Shown piece by piece: positions 29,352 through 37,224 of a stretch of 64,000 nucleotides of DNA (within the stretch, counting starts at the first letter, position 1; each line of letters opens with the position of its first letter). Source of the stretch: an uncultured Burkholderiales bacterium (GTDB taxonomy: Bacteria; Pseudomonadota; Gammaproteobacteria; Burkholderiales; Burkholderiaceae_C); assembly GCA_943908475.1 (NCBI GenBank), contig CALTTG010000012.1, forward strand, positions 13,462 to 77,461, in the 5' to 3' direction. Below the pieces are notes generated by a model. It worked only from the letters and a program-made list of their open reading frames with translations, did no database searches and was not told where the DNA came from. The position numbers and the translations under genes are program-made.

Positions 29352-30515
29352 ATGGACTTCGACCTGCAATGGCTGCTGCTGGCGCTGCCCGGTGCTTTTT
29401 TGCTCGGGTGGGCCGCGTCGCGCATGGACCTGCGCCAAATGCGCAACGAAGAGCAGGCGTCCCCCCAGGCCTACTTCAAAGGCTTGAACCTGCTGCTCAA
29501 CGAGCAACAGGACAAGGCCATCGATGCCTTCATCGAAGCCGTTCAGCACGACCCCGACACGTCGGACCTCCACTTTGCGCTGGGCAACTTGTTTCGCCGC
29601 CGGGGGGAATATGAACGCGCCATTCGCGTTCACCAGCACCTGCTGGCCCGAGCCGACATCAAACGGGAAGAGCGTGAACGGGCGCAGCATGCCTTGGCGC
29701 AAGACTTCATGAAGGCGGGCTTGTTCGACCGCGCCGAAGAAGCCTTCAAAGCCCTCGAGGGCACGGCATTCGCCACCGATGCGCGCCTGGCATTGCTGAC
29801 ACTGCACGAACGTTCGCGCAACTGGCACCCCGCCATCGAGGTGGCGCGACAACTCGAAGCTTCGGGCACCGGGTCGTTTTCCGCCCGCATCGCCCACCAC
29901 TGGTGCGAAGTGGCCCTCGAAGCCGATGCACGGGGTCATGCGGATGAGGCCGAACAGGCCCTGCGACGGGCCCGGGAAGTGTCGCCACAATCTTCACGTG
30001 CCTTGGTGTTGCAAGGGCAACGATTGGCGCGACAACACCAGCATGCCGACGCCCTGGCGGTGTGGGACGAACTGATGGCCTTGCAGCCCCAGGCCTTTGC
30101 CTTGATCGCTGGCGATTACGCCAAAGTGGCCCTGGCCGCGGGCGAGCCTGCCAGCCAGGCTGCCCTGCTCAGGCTGGACGAGCTGTACCGCGAAGTGCCC
30201 TCGATCGACGTGCTGCAGGCCCTGAACGCCTTGCAACCGGACGCCACCTTGAGGCGCGCTCGTTTGCACCAGCACCTGCAGACCGAGCCATCCCTGACGG
30301 CCGCACAAGGCTTGCTTCGAGAGCGCCTGACGTCTGGGGTGTCGCTGAGCAATGCCGAGATCGAGCGATTGCAAGAGGCCTTGATCAAAACCGCCAAGCC
30401 CTTGCAGCGCTACCGCTGTGCGGCCTGCGGCTTTGAAAGCCAGCGCTATTTCTGGCAGTGTCCCGGCTGCCATGGCTGGGACACCTACCCGCCCAAGCGC
30501 CTGGAAGAGCAATGA
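29352..30515 (+). CDS. lapB: Lipopolysaccharide assembly protein LapB (YciM)
   Basis: This 387-residue membrane-anchored TPR protein guides FtsH-mediated degradation of LpxC and so balances LPS with phospholipid. A single N-terminal transmembrane segment (LQWLLLALPGAFLLGWA) is followed by TPR repeats, clearest at QDKAIDAFIEAVQHDPD and LHFALGNLFRRRGEYERAIR. The C-terminus is a rubredoxin-like zinc or iron site: YRCAACGFESQRYFWQCPGC. It lies 11 bp downstream of lapA. Its stop is only 2 bp from the stop of the convergent copper chaperone gene, with no hairpin between them. Confidence 0.93.
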   Translation: MDFDLQWLLLALPGAFLLGWAASRMDLRQMRNEEQASPQAYFKGLNLLLNEQQDKAIDAFIEAVQHDPDTSDLHFALGNLFRRRGEYERAIRVHQHLLARADIKREERERAQHALAQDFMKAGLFDRAEEAFKALEGTAFATDARLALLTLHERSRNWHPAIEVARQLEASGTGSFSARIAHHWCEVALEADARGHADEAEQALRRAREVSPQSSRALVLQGQRLARQHQHADALAVWDELMALQPQAFALIAGDYAKVALAAGEPASQAALLRLDELYREVPSIDVLQALNALQPDATLRRARLHQHLQTEPSLTAAQGLLRERLTSGVSLSNAEIERLQEALIKTAKPLQRYRCAACGFESQRYFWQCPGCHGWDTYPPKRLEEQ

Positions 30516-30517
30516 GC

Positions 30518-31051
30518 TCAATGGTGCATGTGGCCGTGGTCGTGCTTCATGTCACCATGCGAGTGAGAAGGCTCGCCTGAGCCCGGCCCCTGCATCTGCA
30601 CCTTGCCTTCGGTGCTGACCGCAAAGCCCTGCCCCTTGGCGTCCTTGAACAACAAGGTCAGTGGCACCACATCACCCGCCGACAAGGGCCGCTTGAGCTT
30701 CATCAGCATCAAGTGCTTGCCACCCGGGGCCAACGTGGTGACCTGCCCTGGCTTGAGCGGCAAGGCGTCCATGGGACGCATGCGCATGACATCTCCGTCC
30801 ATGACCATGTCGTGCAACTCGGCCACACCGGCCACCGGCGTTTTGAAGCCCACCAGCGTCACCGGCTGGGGGCTGACCATCGTCAAGAAACCGCCTGTGC
30901 CGCTCTGGCCTTTGACCGCAGGGCGGATCCAGACATTGCCCACCGTCACGGTGGCGTTGGTCGCCGCTTGCGCCGCCACCGACACCGACACCAGGGCCAT
31001 CGACACCGCCAGCACCGACCAGCGGCCAGCGAGAGAGAAGTTCATCGACAT
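30518..31051 (-). CDS. PCu(A)C-family periplasmic copper chaperone
   Basis: This 177-residue protein carries a signal peptide ending VSVAAQA, then the copper-binding pattern: HDMVM, RMRPM and KHLMLM. These match the H(M)x10Mx21HxM motif of PCu(A)C proteins, which deliver Cu(I) to the cytochrome oxidase CuA site. The C-terminus ends in a histidine/methionine-rich tail (HSHGDMKHDHGHMHH), which may add Cu(II) binding. No SCO or cytochrome oxidase gene is adjacent. The ATG at 31051 is used; a second ATG lies two codons in. It is convergent with lapB. Confidence 0.88.
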   Translation of the reverse strand: MSMNFSLAGRWSVLAVSMALVSVSVAAQAATNATVTVGNVWIRPAVKGQSGTGGFLTMVSPQPVTLVGFKTPVAGVAELHDMVMDGDVMRMRPMDALPLKPGQVTTLAPGGKHLMLMKLKRPLSAGDVVPLTLLFKDAKGQGFAVSTEGKVQMQGPGSGEPSHSHGDMKHDHGHMHH

Positions 31052-31080
31052 GAGGTCTCCATCAAGTTGTCGGCATGAGT

Positions 31081-32622
31081 CTACGCCGCATTGGCGGCCT
31101 GCCCCCCATGCAGGGCTCGGCGATATTGAATGGCCTCGGCCACATGCGACACGCCGATGGCCTCACTCTGTTCGACATCGGCCAAGGTTCTGGCCAGGCG
31201 AAACACCCGAAAGAAGCCGCGCCCGGACCAGCCCAGCCGCGCACACGCTGTTTTCAGGAAAGCCATGGCCGGAGGCGCGATGCAGGCATGGGCCTCGAGC
31301 CCCGCTGCGTCGAGGTCCACATTGAGGCAACCCTGACGCTGCCATTGCCTCTCTCGCGCCTGCTGAACGCGCTGAGCCACCACCGCGCTGCTGTCGCCAT
31401 CAGGGGACTGGGCCAACACGTCAGGCGACACGGCCGGCACTTCAATTTGCAGGTCGATGCGGTCCAGCAGGGGGCCGCTGAGCCGAGCTTGGTAACGCGC
31501 CACCTGGTCTGGCGTGCAGCGGCATGCCTTCAAAGGATTGCCCAGGTGACCACATGGACACGGGTTCATGGCCCCCACCAGCTGGAAACGTGCCGGAAAA
31601 TCATGGCGGCGGGCCGCCCTGGAAATCGAGATGACGCCCGTTTCAAGCGGCTCACGCAAGGCCTCGAGGGCCGAGCGGGGAAACTCGGGCAGCTCGTCCA
31701 AGAACAACACACCCCGGTGGGCCAAAGAAATCTCTCCCGGACGGGGCGGGGAACCGCCCCCGACCAAGGCCACGCTGGATGCGGTGTGATGAGGCGCACG
31801 GATGACGCGCTGACGCCATTGCGCGGGTTGAAAACGTCCGGCCAAGCTCAACACAGCCGCAGACTCCAAGGCCTCGTCGGTGTTCAGTGGGGGAAGGATC
31901 GAGCCCAGCCGGTGGGCCAACATGGATTTTCCCGTGCCAGGGGGACCGACCATCAACAGGCTGTGAGCGCCGGCCGCGGCCATTTCCAGGGCCCGTTTGG
32001 CAGCGCCCTGACCTCGGACATCCTGAAGGTCGCCCAGGGCGTTCAAGGCCGCATCGGGGTCGCGGCTGGCCGGGGGTGCCCTCAACGGCACCGGGTCGAT
32101 CGGGCGCAACGCGGCCACCACCTCCGTCAGGTGCGAGGCCCCCAGCAGACCCAGCCCTTCCACCAAGGCCGCTTCCTGGGCACTGGCCTGGGGCAGGACC
32201 AGGGTCCGGCGGCGCTCGGAGGGCTGCGCCCTCAAGGCCAGGGCCATGGCCAAGGCACCTCGAACGGGGCGCAACTCGCCCCCCAGCGAGAGCTCGCCCG
32301 CGAACTCCAGCGCCTCCAGCCGAGCCGGGTCGATCACACCCATGGCCGCCAGGATGCCCACGGCCATGGGCAGGTCAAAGCGGCCCGACTCTTTGGGCAG
32401 GTCCGCCGGCGCCAGGTTCACGGTCACCCGTTTGTTGTGAGGGAAGTCGAGGCCACAGTTGCTCAACGCGGCTCGCACGCGCTCCCGAGCCTCTTTGACT
32501 TCGGTGTCCGCCAACCCAACCAGGGTGAAGCAAGGCAGCCCATTGGCCAGGTGCACTTCGACCGATACCTCGGGCGCATTCAGCCCATCCAGCGCACGAC
32601 TGCGCACGACCGCCAACGACAT
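31081..32622 (-). CDS. comM: YifB/ComM-family Mg-chelatase-like AAA+ ATPase
   Basis: This 513-residue AAA+ protein is of the ComM/YifB family. ComM is a hexameric helicase that promotes branch migration during natural transformation in several bacteria. The N-terminal domain (MSLAVVRSRALDGLNAPEVS) is a Lon-protease-like fold. The AAA+ core has Walker A GPPGTGKSMLAHRL and Walker B RGVLFLDELPEF. Four cysteines in NPCPCGHLGNPLKACRC are characteristic of the family. The ATG at 32622 has GGGAGG upstream; the ATG six codons earlier is less well placed. It may act in DNA uptake, but this window holds no other competence gene. Confidence 0.9.
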   Translation of the reverse strand: MSLAVVRSRALDGLNAPEVSVEVHLANGLPCFTLVGLADTEVKEARERVRAALSNCGLDFPHNKRVTVNLAPADLPKESGRFDLPMAVGILAAMGVIDPARLEALEFAGELSLGGELRPVRGALAMALALRAQPSERRRTLVLPQASAQEAALVEGLGLLGASHLTEVVAALRPIDPVPLRAPPASRDPDAALNALGDLQDVRGQGAAKRALEMAAAGAHSLLMVGPPGTGKSMLAHRLGSILPPLNTDEALESAAVLSLAGRFQPAQWRQRVIRAPHHTASSVALVGGGSPPRPGEISLAHRGVLFLDELPEFPRSALEALREPLETGVISISRAARRHDFPARFQLVGAMNPCPCGHLGNPLKACRCTPDQVARYQARLSGPLLDRIDLQIEVPAVSPDVLAQSPDGDSSAVVAQRVQQARERQWQRQGCLNVDLDAAGLEAHACIAPPAMAFLKTACARLGWSGRGFFRVFRLARTLADVEQSEAIGVSHVAEAIQYRRALHGGQAANAA

Positions 32623-32773
32623 GGGGCCCTCCCTTGGCAAGTTTGTGGTGATTCAGCGCGCGATTGTCACCAACTCAAGGGCGCATGACATCCCTCTTCG
32701 GGGCAGGGTTACGCGCACCAATGACGTGCCTGGCTCGCAAGTCACCGCCCAAGCCGGCCCAAGACCCGACATT

Positions 32774-32790
32774 CACACCAAAGTGGTGCA
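32774..32790. promoter_or_regulatory. NtrC site 1 of glnK
   Basis: CACACCAAAGTGGTGCA agrees with the NtrC dyad TGCACCAAAATGGTGCA at 14 of 17 bases. Its centre lies about 98 bp before the expected transcription start. Confidence 0.75.
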
Positions 32791-32803
32791 ACAACTTGGT
32801 GCA
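32787..32803. promoter_or_regulatory. NtrC site 2 of glnK (overlaps site 1 by 4 bp)
   Basis: TGCAACAACTTGGTGCA agrees with the NtrC dyad at 14 of 17 bases. It overlaps site 1, so two NtrC dimers would sit side by side with 13-bp centre spacing, roughly one helical turn plus two to three bases. Confidence 0.65.
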
Positions 32804-32853
32804 TCGGGGTCATGTGCGCCCACGCTCGCACCAAACTCTTTCACATCGTGGGC

Positions 32854-32869
32854 TGGCATGGATCATGCA
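32854..32869 (+). promoter_or_regulatory. Sigma-54 promoter of glnK-amtB
   Basis: TGGCAT-N5-ATGCA has the GG and GC of the -24/-12 elements exactly ten bases apart, and differs from consensus at the flanking bases. Transcription should begin near 32880, about 35 bases before the glnK ATG. Confidence 0.75.
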
Positions 32870-32915
32870 GAGAAGAGCCCAACCTTGTTTCCCCCATTTG
32901 TTTAAGGAGCCCCAA

Positions 32916-33254
32916 ATGAAAATGGTGACCGCCATCATCAAGCCCTTCAAGCTTGATGAAGTGCGTGAGGCCCTGTCTGCCATCGGCGTGCAGGGCATCA
33001 CCGTGACCGAAGTCAAAGGCTTCGGCCGCCAGAAAGGCCACACCGAGTTGTACCGCGGCGCTGAGTACGTGGTCGACTTCCTGCCCAAAGTCAAGGTCGA
33101 AGCTGCGGTGGACGAGCCCATCCTCGACCGCGTCATCGAAGCGATCGAATCGGCGGCCCGCACCGGCAAGATCGGTGACGGCAAGATTTTCGTGACGTCG
33201 ATCGAACAAGTCATCCGCATCCGCACCGGCGAGACCGGCAAGGACGCACTGTAA
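32916..33254 (+). CDS. glnK: P-II nitrogen regulatory protein (GlnK-type)
   Basis: This 112-residue trimeric signal protein senses 2-oxoglutarate and ATP/ADP. The T-loop holds the uridylylated tyrosine at residue 51 in YRGAEYVVDF. The B-loop and C-terminal signature read TGKIGDGKIFVTSIEQVIRIRTGE. The gene lies next to amtB, the hallmark of GlnK, whose T-loop plugs the AmtB channel when ammonium is plentiful. AAGGAG precedes the ATG at 32916. The frame open to 32664 is not coding. Expression should depend on sigma-54 and NtrC as marked upstream. Confidence 0.95.
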   Translation: MKMVTAIIKPFKLDEVREALSAIGVQGITVTEVKGFGRQKGHTELYRGAEYVVDFLPKVKVEAAVDEPILDRVIEAIESAARTGKIGDGKIFVTSIEQVIRIRTGETGKDAL

Positions 33255-33290
33255 GCACACCCCCACTTCATCCATACCAAGAGGCATTTC

Positions 33291-34829
33291 ATGAGAAAAC
33301 TCATTGCGTCGTTCGCACTGGGTCTTGCAGCGTTCGGCTTGCTGGGCGTTTCGCACGCCCAGGACGCGGCCACTGCAGCACCCGTGGTGGCATCGGCCGC
33401 CGTTGAAGCCGCATCGGCGGCCATGGCCGCGACTGCTGCCCCCGCCGTCGAGGCTGCATCGGCTGCTGCCGAAGCCGCACCAGCTGCCGCCCCAGTCCCC
33501 AACAAGGGTGACACCACCTGGATGATGGTCGCCACCCTGCTGGTGATCCTGATGACCGTGCCCGGCCTGGCCCTGTTCTACGGTGGCCTGGTGCGCAGCA
33601 AGAACATGCTGTCCGTGCTCATGCAAGTGATGGTGACCTTCTCGCTGATCGTGGTGCTGTGGTTCATCTACGGCTACTCGCTCGCGTTCACCGAAGGCAA
33701 CGCCTACATCGGCGGTCTGGACCGTCTGATGATGAAGGGTGTCTGGGACAACGCGGCAGGCACCTTCGCCAACGCGGCCACGTTCTCGAAGGGCGTGTAC
33801 ATCCCTGAAATCCTGTTTGCAGCGTTCCAGGCCACGTTCGCCGGCATCACCTGTGCACTGATCGTGGGCGCCTTCGCCGAACGCATCAAGTTCTCGGCCG
33901 TGCTGCTGTTCATGGTGCTGTGGTTCACCTTCTCCTACCTGCCCATGGCTCACATGGTGTGGTTCTGGATGGGTCCGGACGCCTACTCGTCGCCTGAAGT
34001 GGCTGCCGAAATGACCGCCAAGGCCGGTCTGATCTGGCAACACGGCGCCCTGGACTTCGCCGGCGGCACCGTGGTGCACATCAACGCCGCTGTCGCAGGT
34101 CTGGTCGGTGCTTACATGGTCGGCAAGCGTGTCGGCTACGGCAAGGAAGCGTTCACGCCTCACTCGCTGACCCTGACCATGGTCGGTGCCTCGCTGCTGT
34201 GGGTGGGCTGGTTCGGTTTCAACGCCGGCTCTGCCCTGGAAGCCAACGGTTTCGCCGCCCTGGCCTTCATCAACACCTTCGCCGCCACCGCCGCCGCTGT
34301 GCTGGGCTGGATCCTGGGTGAAGCGCTGCTCAAGGGCAAGGCTTCGATGCTGGGTGCCGCTTCGGGTGCTGTGGCCGGTCTGGTCGCCATCACCCCTGCC
34401 GCCGGCAACGTCGGCATCGGTGGTGCCCTGATCATCGGTCTGTTGGCCGGTCTGATCTGCCTGTGGGGTGTGACGGGTCTGAAGAAGATCCTGGGCGCTG
34501 ACGACAGCCTGGACGTGTTCGGCGTGCACGGCGTCGGTGGCATCCTGGGTGCCCTGCTGACCGGTGTGTTCAACTCGCCCAACCTGGGTGGCCCGTCGCT
34601 GGTGGCTGACTGGACGACCGTCGCCATGGTCAGCGCTGCCGACTACTCGATCGCCAGCCAAGTCTGGATCCAGGCCAAGGGTGTGTTGATCACCATCGTC
34701 TGGTCGGGTGTGGTCGCCGCCATCTCCTTCAAGATCGTGGACCTGATCATCGGCCTGCGCGTCCCTGAAGAAGAAGAGCGCGAAGGTCTGGACATCACCT
34801 CGCACGGCGAAACCGCCTACCACAAGTGA
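33291..34829 (+). CDS. amtB: Ammonium transporter AmtB
   Basis: The 512-residue AmtB has a signal peptide ending VSHA at about residue 23. About 45 residues rich in alanine, glutamate and proline follow, then the eleven-helix channel beginning DTTWMMVATLLVILM. Family motifs are seen at FYGGLVRSKNMLSVLMQV, MAHMVWFW, DFAGGTVVHINAAVAGL (with the twin-histidine region) and DDSLDVFGVHGVGGILGALL. It takes up ammonium at low concentration and is gated by the neighbouring GlnK. It is 36 bp behind glnK and is followed by an intrinsic terminator. The alanine-rich stretch is longer than usual. Confidence 0.95.
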   Translation: MRKLIASFALGLAAFGLLGVSHAQDAATAAPVVASAAVEAASAAMAATAAPAVEAASAAAEAAPAAAPVPNKGDTTWMMVATLLVILMTVPGLALFYGGLVRSKNMLSVLMQVMVTFSLIVVLWFIYGYSLAFTEGNAYIGGLDRLMMKGVWDNAAGTFANAATFSKGVYIPEILFAAFQATFAGITCALIVGAFAERIKFSAVLLFMVLWFTFSYLPMAHMVWFWMGPDAYSSPEVAAEMTAKAGLIWQHGALDFAGGTVVHINAAVAGLVGAYMVGKRVGYGKEAFTPHSLTLTMVGASLLWVGWFGFNAGSALEANGFAALAFINTFAATAAAVLGWILGEALLKGKASMLGAASGAVAGLVAITPAAGNVGIGGALIIGLLAGLICLWGVTGLKKILGADDSLDVFGVHGVGGILGALLTGVFNSPNLGGPSLVADWTTVAMVSAADYSIASQVWIQAKGVLITIVWSGVVAAISFKIVDLIIGLRVPEEEEREGLDITSHGETAYHK

Positions 34830-34882
34830 TGTGAGTGCCGACGGCCTCGGGATGGTTCTCCATCTCGGGGCTCTCCACCGAC

Positions 34883-34910
34883 AAGGGCTGCCACATGGCA
34901 GCCCTTTTTC
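34883..34910 (+). terminator. Intrinsic terminator of glnK-amtB
   Basis: Arms GGGCTGCC and GGCAGCCC with an ACAT loop are followed by five T residues on the plus strand. The stop codon of the convergent DUF502 gene lies about 60 bp further on. Confidence 0.85.
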
Positions 34911-34973
34911 ATGTCGGTCAGGCCACGCGCGCGCGCTGCTGGCCGAGGGCCTGGCCAGATTTGCCCCGGTCCA

Positions 34974-35630
34974 TCAATGGGGTCGGCGCGACAGGTGCTG
35001 AGCCGAGGTCACGCCCATCGACACGTAGATGCTGGTGACGGCCTCCATCCCGACGTCGGCTGGCACCACCGACGCCTGAGGCACATACAGCAAACCACCG
35101 CCCACCGGCACGGGAGCGGTCGGCACAATCACGGCCATGTAGGGCTGGTCGTCAATCATCACGGGCTCGGGTGTGGACAACAACGCCAACACCTTGACGC
35201 CCCCCTCGCCGCCAAAACTCACCCACACCGCACTCATCGACTTGAGACCCTCTTCGTCGCGCTGTCCCAGCATGTCGACGAAGCGGTTGATGAGGTCGTA
35301 AACGTTGCGCACAAGTGGGATGCGGCTGAGCACCAGGTTCAGGGCGCGGGCCAGTCCGGCCTGCAGTTGGGCCTCCACCAACAGGCCCAACGCATAGATG
35401 GCCACCACGATGATCAGGATGCCCAGGCCGTAACCCGCCCACTCAGACTCGGACAGACCCAACCCCAGCTTGACGAACAGGCCGCCAATCAAACTCTGCG
35501 GCCCGAGCCAGCCGTACAGCAGTTGCGCCAGCCAGGTGAACACCAGCACGGTGGCGATCAGGGGCAACGCGGCGAGCAAGCCCGCCAGGAACGTTCGGGT
35601 GAAGTGGCGGTCAGGGCGAGGGTCGGTCAT
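34974..35630 (-). CDS. DUF502-family membrane protein
   Basis: This 218-residue protein has two transmembrane segments near the N-terminus (RTFLAGLLAALPLIATVLVF and GYGLGILIIVVAIYALGLLV). A soluble C-terminal domain with conserved LSRIPLVRNVYDLINRFVDM and VPTAPVPVGGGLLYVP follows, the DUF502 pattern. Function is unknown in bacteria. The C-terminal GMTS-like end (VSMGVTS) is also typical. It lies convergent with amtB and divergent from gshA, with about 190 bp between the starts of the two. Confidence 0.85.
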   Translation of the reverse strand: MTDPRPDRHFTRTFLAGLLAALPLIATVLVFTWLAQLLYGWLGPQSLIGGLFVKLGLGLSESEWAGYGLGILIIVVAIYALGLLVEAQLQAGLARALNLVLSRIPLVRNVYDLINRFVDMLGQRDEEGLKSMSAVWVSFGGEGGVKVLALLSTPEPVMIDDQPYMAVIVPTAPVPVGGGLLYVPQASVVPADVGMEAVTSIYVSMGVTSAQHLSRRPH

Positions 35631-35822
35631 GGCAGCAGTGCGAGCAGGGTGGGCAACGCTGGCTGCGCCCCACCAGAGACAAAGAATCGCCGATTATGGG
35701 TCTGGCGGTTCCGCCGACCGCTCAAGTTGCAACCCGCTCAGGCGAACGTCAGCGCAACCGACCGAGATTTCCTACAATGCACCGTTGCCCGTGTGGGCCG
35801 CGTTTCAACCCATCCTTCCATC

Positions 35823-37118
35823 ATGGTCCCCCACCTGATCACTGCACTGACCGGTCCCATCAACGAACTGGAGCAGCGCATGCTGGAGTCCATGCCAGCC
35901 ATCGAACGCTGGTTCCGGCTGGAGTGGATGGAGCACACCCCTCCGTTCTACACCTCGGTCGATGTGCGCAACGCCGGCTTCAAACTGGCGCCCGTGGACA
36001 CCAACCTGTTTCCCGGTGGCTTCAACAACCTGACCCCGCAGATGCTGCCGCTGGCCGTGCAAGCAGGGATGGCGGCCATCGAGAAGATCTGTCCCGAAGC
36101 CAAGAACCTGCTGCTGATTCCAGAGAAGCACACGCGCAACCCCTATTACCTGATGAACGTGGCCCAGTTGGTCCGCATCTTCACCGTGGCGGGTCTGAAC
36201 GTGCGACTGGGCAGCCTGGACGAGGGGATCACCGAGCCGACCACGGTCGAGTTGCCGGATGGCGATGTGCTCACGCTGGAGCCACTGGTGCGCACGCAGC
36301 GTCGCCTCGGCCTGAAGCATTTCGACCCCTGCACGATCTTGCTGAACAACGATTTGTCAGCGGGCATCCCCGACGTACTCAAAAACCTGCACGAGCAGTA
36401 CCTGCTGCCCCCCTTGCACGCCGGCTGGGCCGTGCGCCGCAAGAGTCAGCACTTCGATGCCTACGAGGAAGTGGCGAAGAAATTCTCCAAGTTGCTGGGC
36501 ATGGACCCCTGGTTGATCAACCCGATGTACGCCGTGTGCGACGAGGTGGATTTTCAGGAGGGCACCGGGGGTGAATGCCTGCAAAGCCAGGTCGACGCCC
36601 TGCTCAACAAGATCCGGCGCAAGTACAAGGAATACGGCATCAACGAAAAACCCTTCGTGATCGTCAAGGCCGACAATGGCACATACGGCATGGGCATCAT
36701 GACGGTGCGCGACGCCAAAGAGTTGTCCGACCTGAACCGCCGCACGCGCAACAAAATGTCGGTGGTCAAGGACGGGCAGCAGGTCAGTCGAGTGATCATT
36801 CAAGAAGGCGTGCCGACTTACGAGCAGGTCAATGGTGCCGTGGCCGAGCCGGTCGTGTACATGATCGACCGGTACGTGGTGGGTGGTTTCTACCGCGTGC
36901 ATGCCGAGCGAGGCATCGACGAAAACCTCAACGCGCCTGGCGCCAGCTTCGTGCCATTGGCGTTTGCAGAGCCGGCGCAGTTGCCCAAGCCGGGCGCCAA
37001 ACCCGGCGTCAGTGCCCCCAACCGCTTTTACATGTACGGCGTCGTGGGGCGTTTGGCCATGTTGGCGGCCAGTTACGAAATGGAAGCCACCGACCCCGAC
37101 GCCGAGGTGTACGACTGA
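35823..37118 (+). CDS. gshA: Glutamate-cysteine ligase (proteobacterial GshA type)
   Basis: This 431-residue enzyme joins glutamate and cysteine to gamma-glutamylcysteine, the first step of glutathione synthesis. It belongs to the betaproteobacterial/Acidithiobacillus group of GshA, distinct from the E. coli type. Conserved segments are PVDTNLFPGGFNNL, LLIPEKHTRNPYYL, FVIVKADNGTYGMGIMTV and EGVPTYEQVNGAVAEPVVYM. The ATG at 35823 begins the family N-terminus. The frame open to 34911 runs antisense to the DUF502 gene and is not used. A TACAAT box at 35773-35778 might be its -10. The second pathway gene, gshB, is found 3.2 kb on after kup and benE. Confidence 0.93.
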   Translation: MVPHLITALTGPINELEQRMLESMPAIERWFRLEWMEHTPPFYTSVDVRNAGFKLAPVDTNLFPGGFNNLTPQMLPLAVQAGMAAIEKICPEAKNLLLIPEKHTRNPYYLMNVAQLVRIFTVAGLNVRLGSLDEGITEPTTVELPDGDVLTLEPLVRTQRRLGLKHFDPCTILLNNDLSAGIPDVLKNLHEQYLLPPLHAGWAVRRKSQHFDAYEEVAKKFSKLLGMDPWLINPMYAVCDEVDFQEGTGGECLQSQVDALLNKIRRKYKEYGINEKPFVIVKADNGTYGMGIMTVRDAKELSDLNRRTRNKMSVVKDGQQVSRVIIQEGVPTYEQVNGAVAEPVVYMIDRYVVGGFYRVHAERGIDENLNAPGASFVPLAFAEPAQLPKPGAKPGVSAPNRFYMYGVVGRLAMLAASYEMEATDPDAEVYD

Positions 37119-37224
37119 CCTGCCCATGAGGTCGACCCCAGATCGCAGGTGACTTGCCGCGCTGCAACAAAAGTTGACGCGAACAGGCGCAAAATGGCGT
37201 CTCCAAGATCAGCGAAGCTTTCCA

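Noticed and set aside
32841..34823. 660-codon histidine/glutamine-rich open frame antisense to glnK-amtB
   Set aside because: Low-complexity translation of the antisense strand of membrane helices; no start signal.
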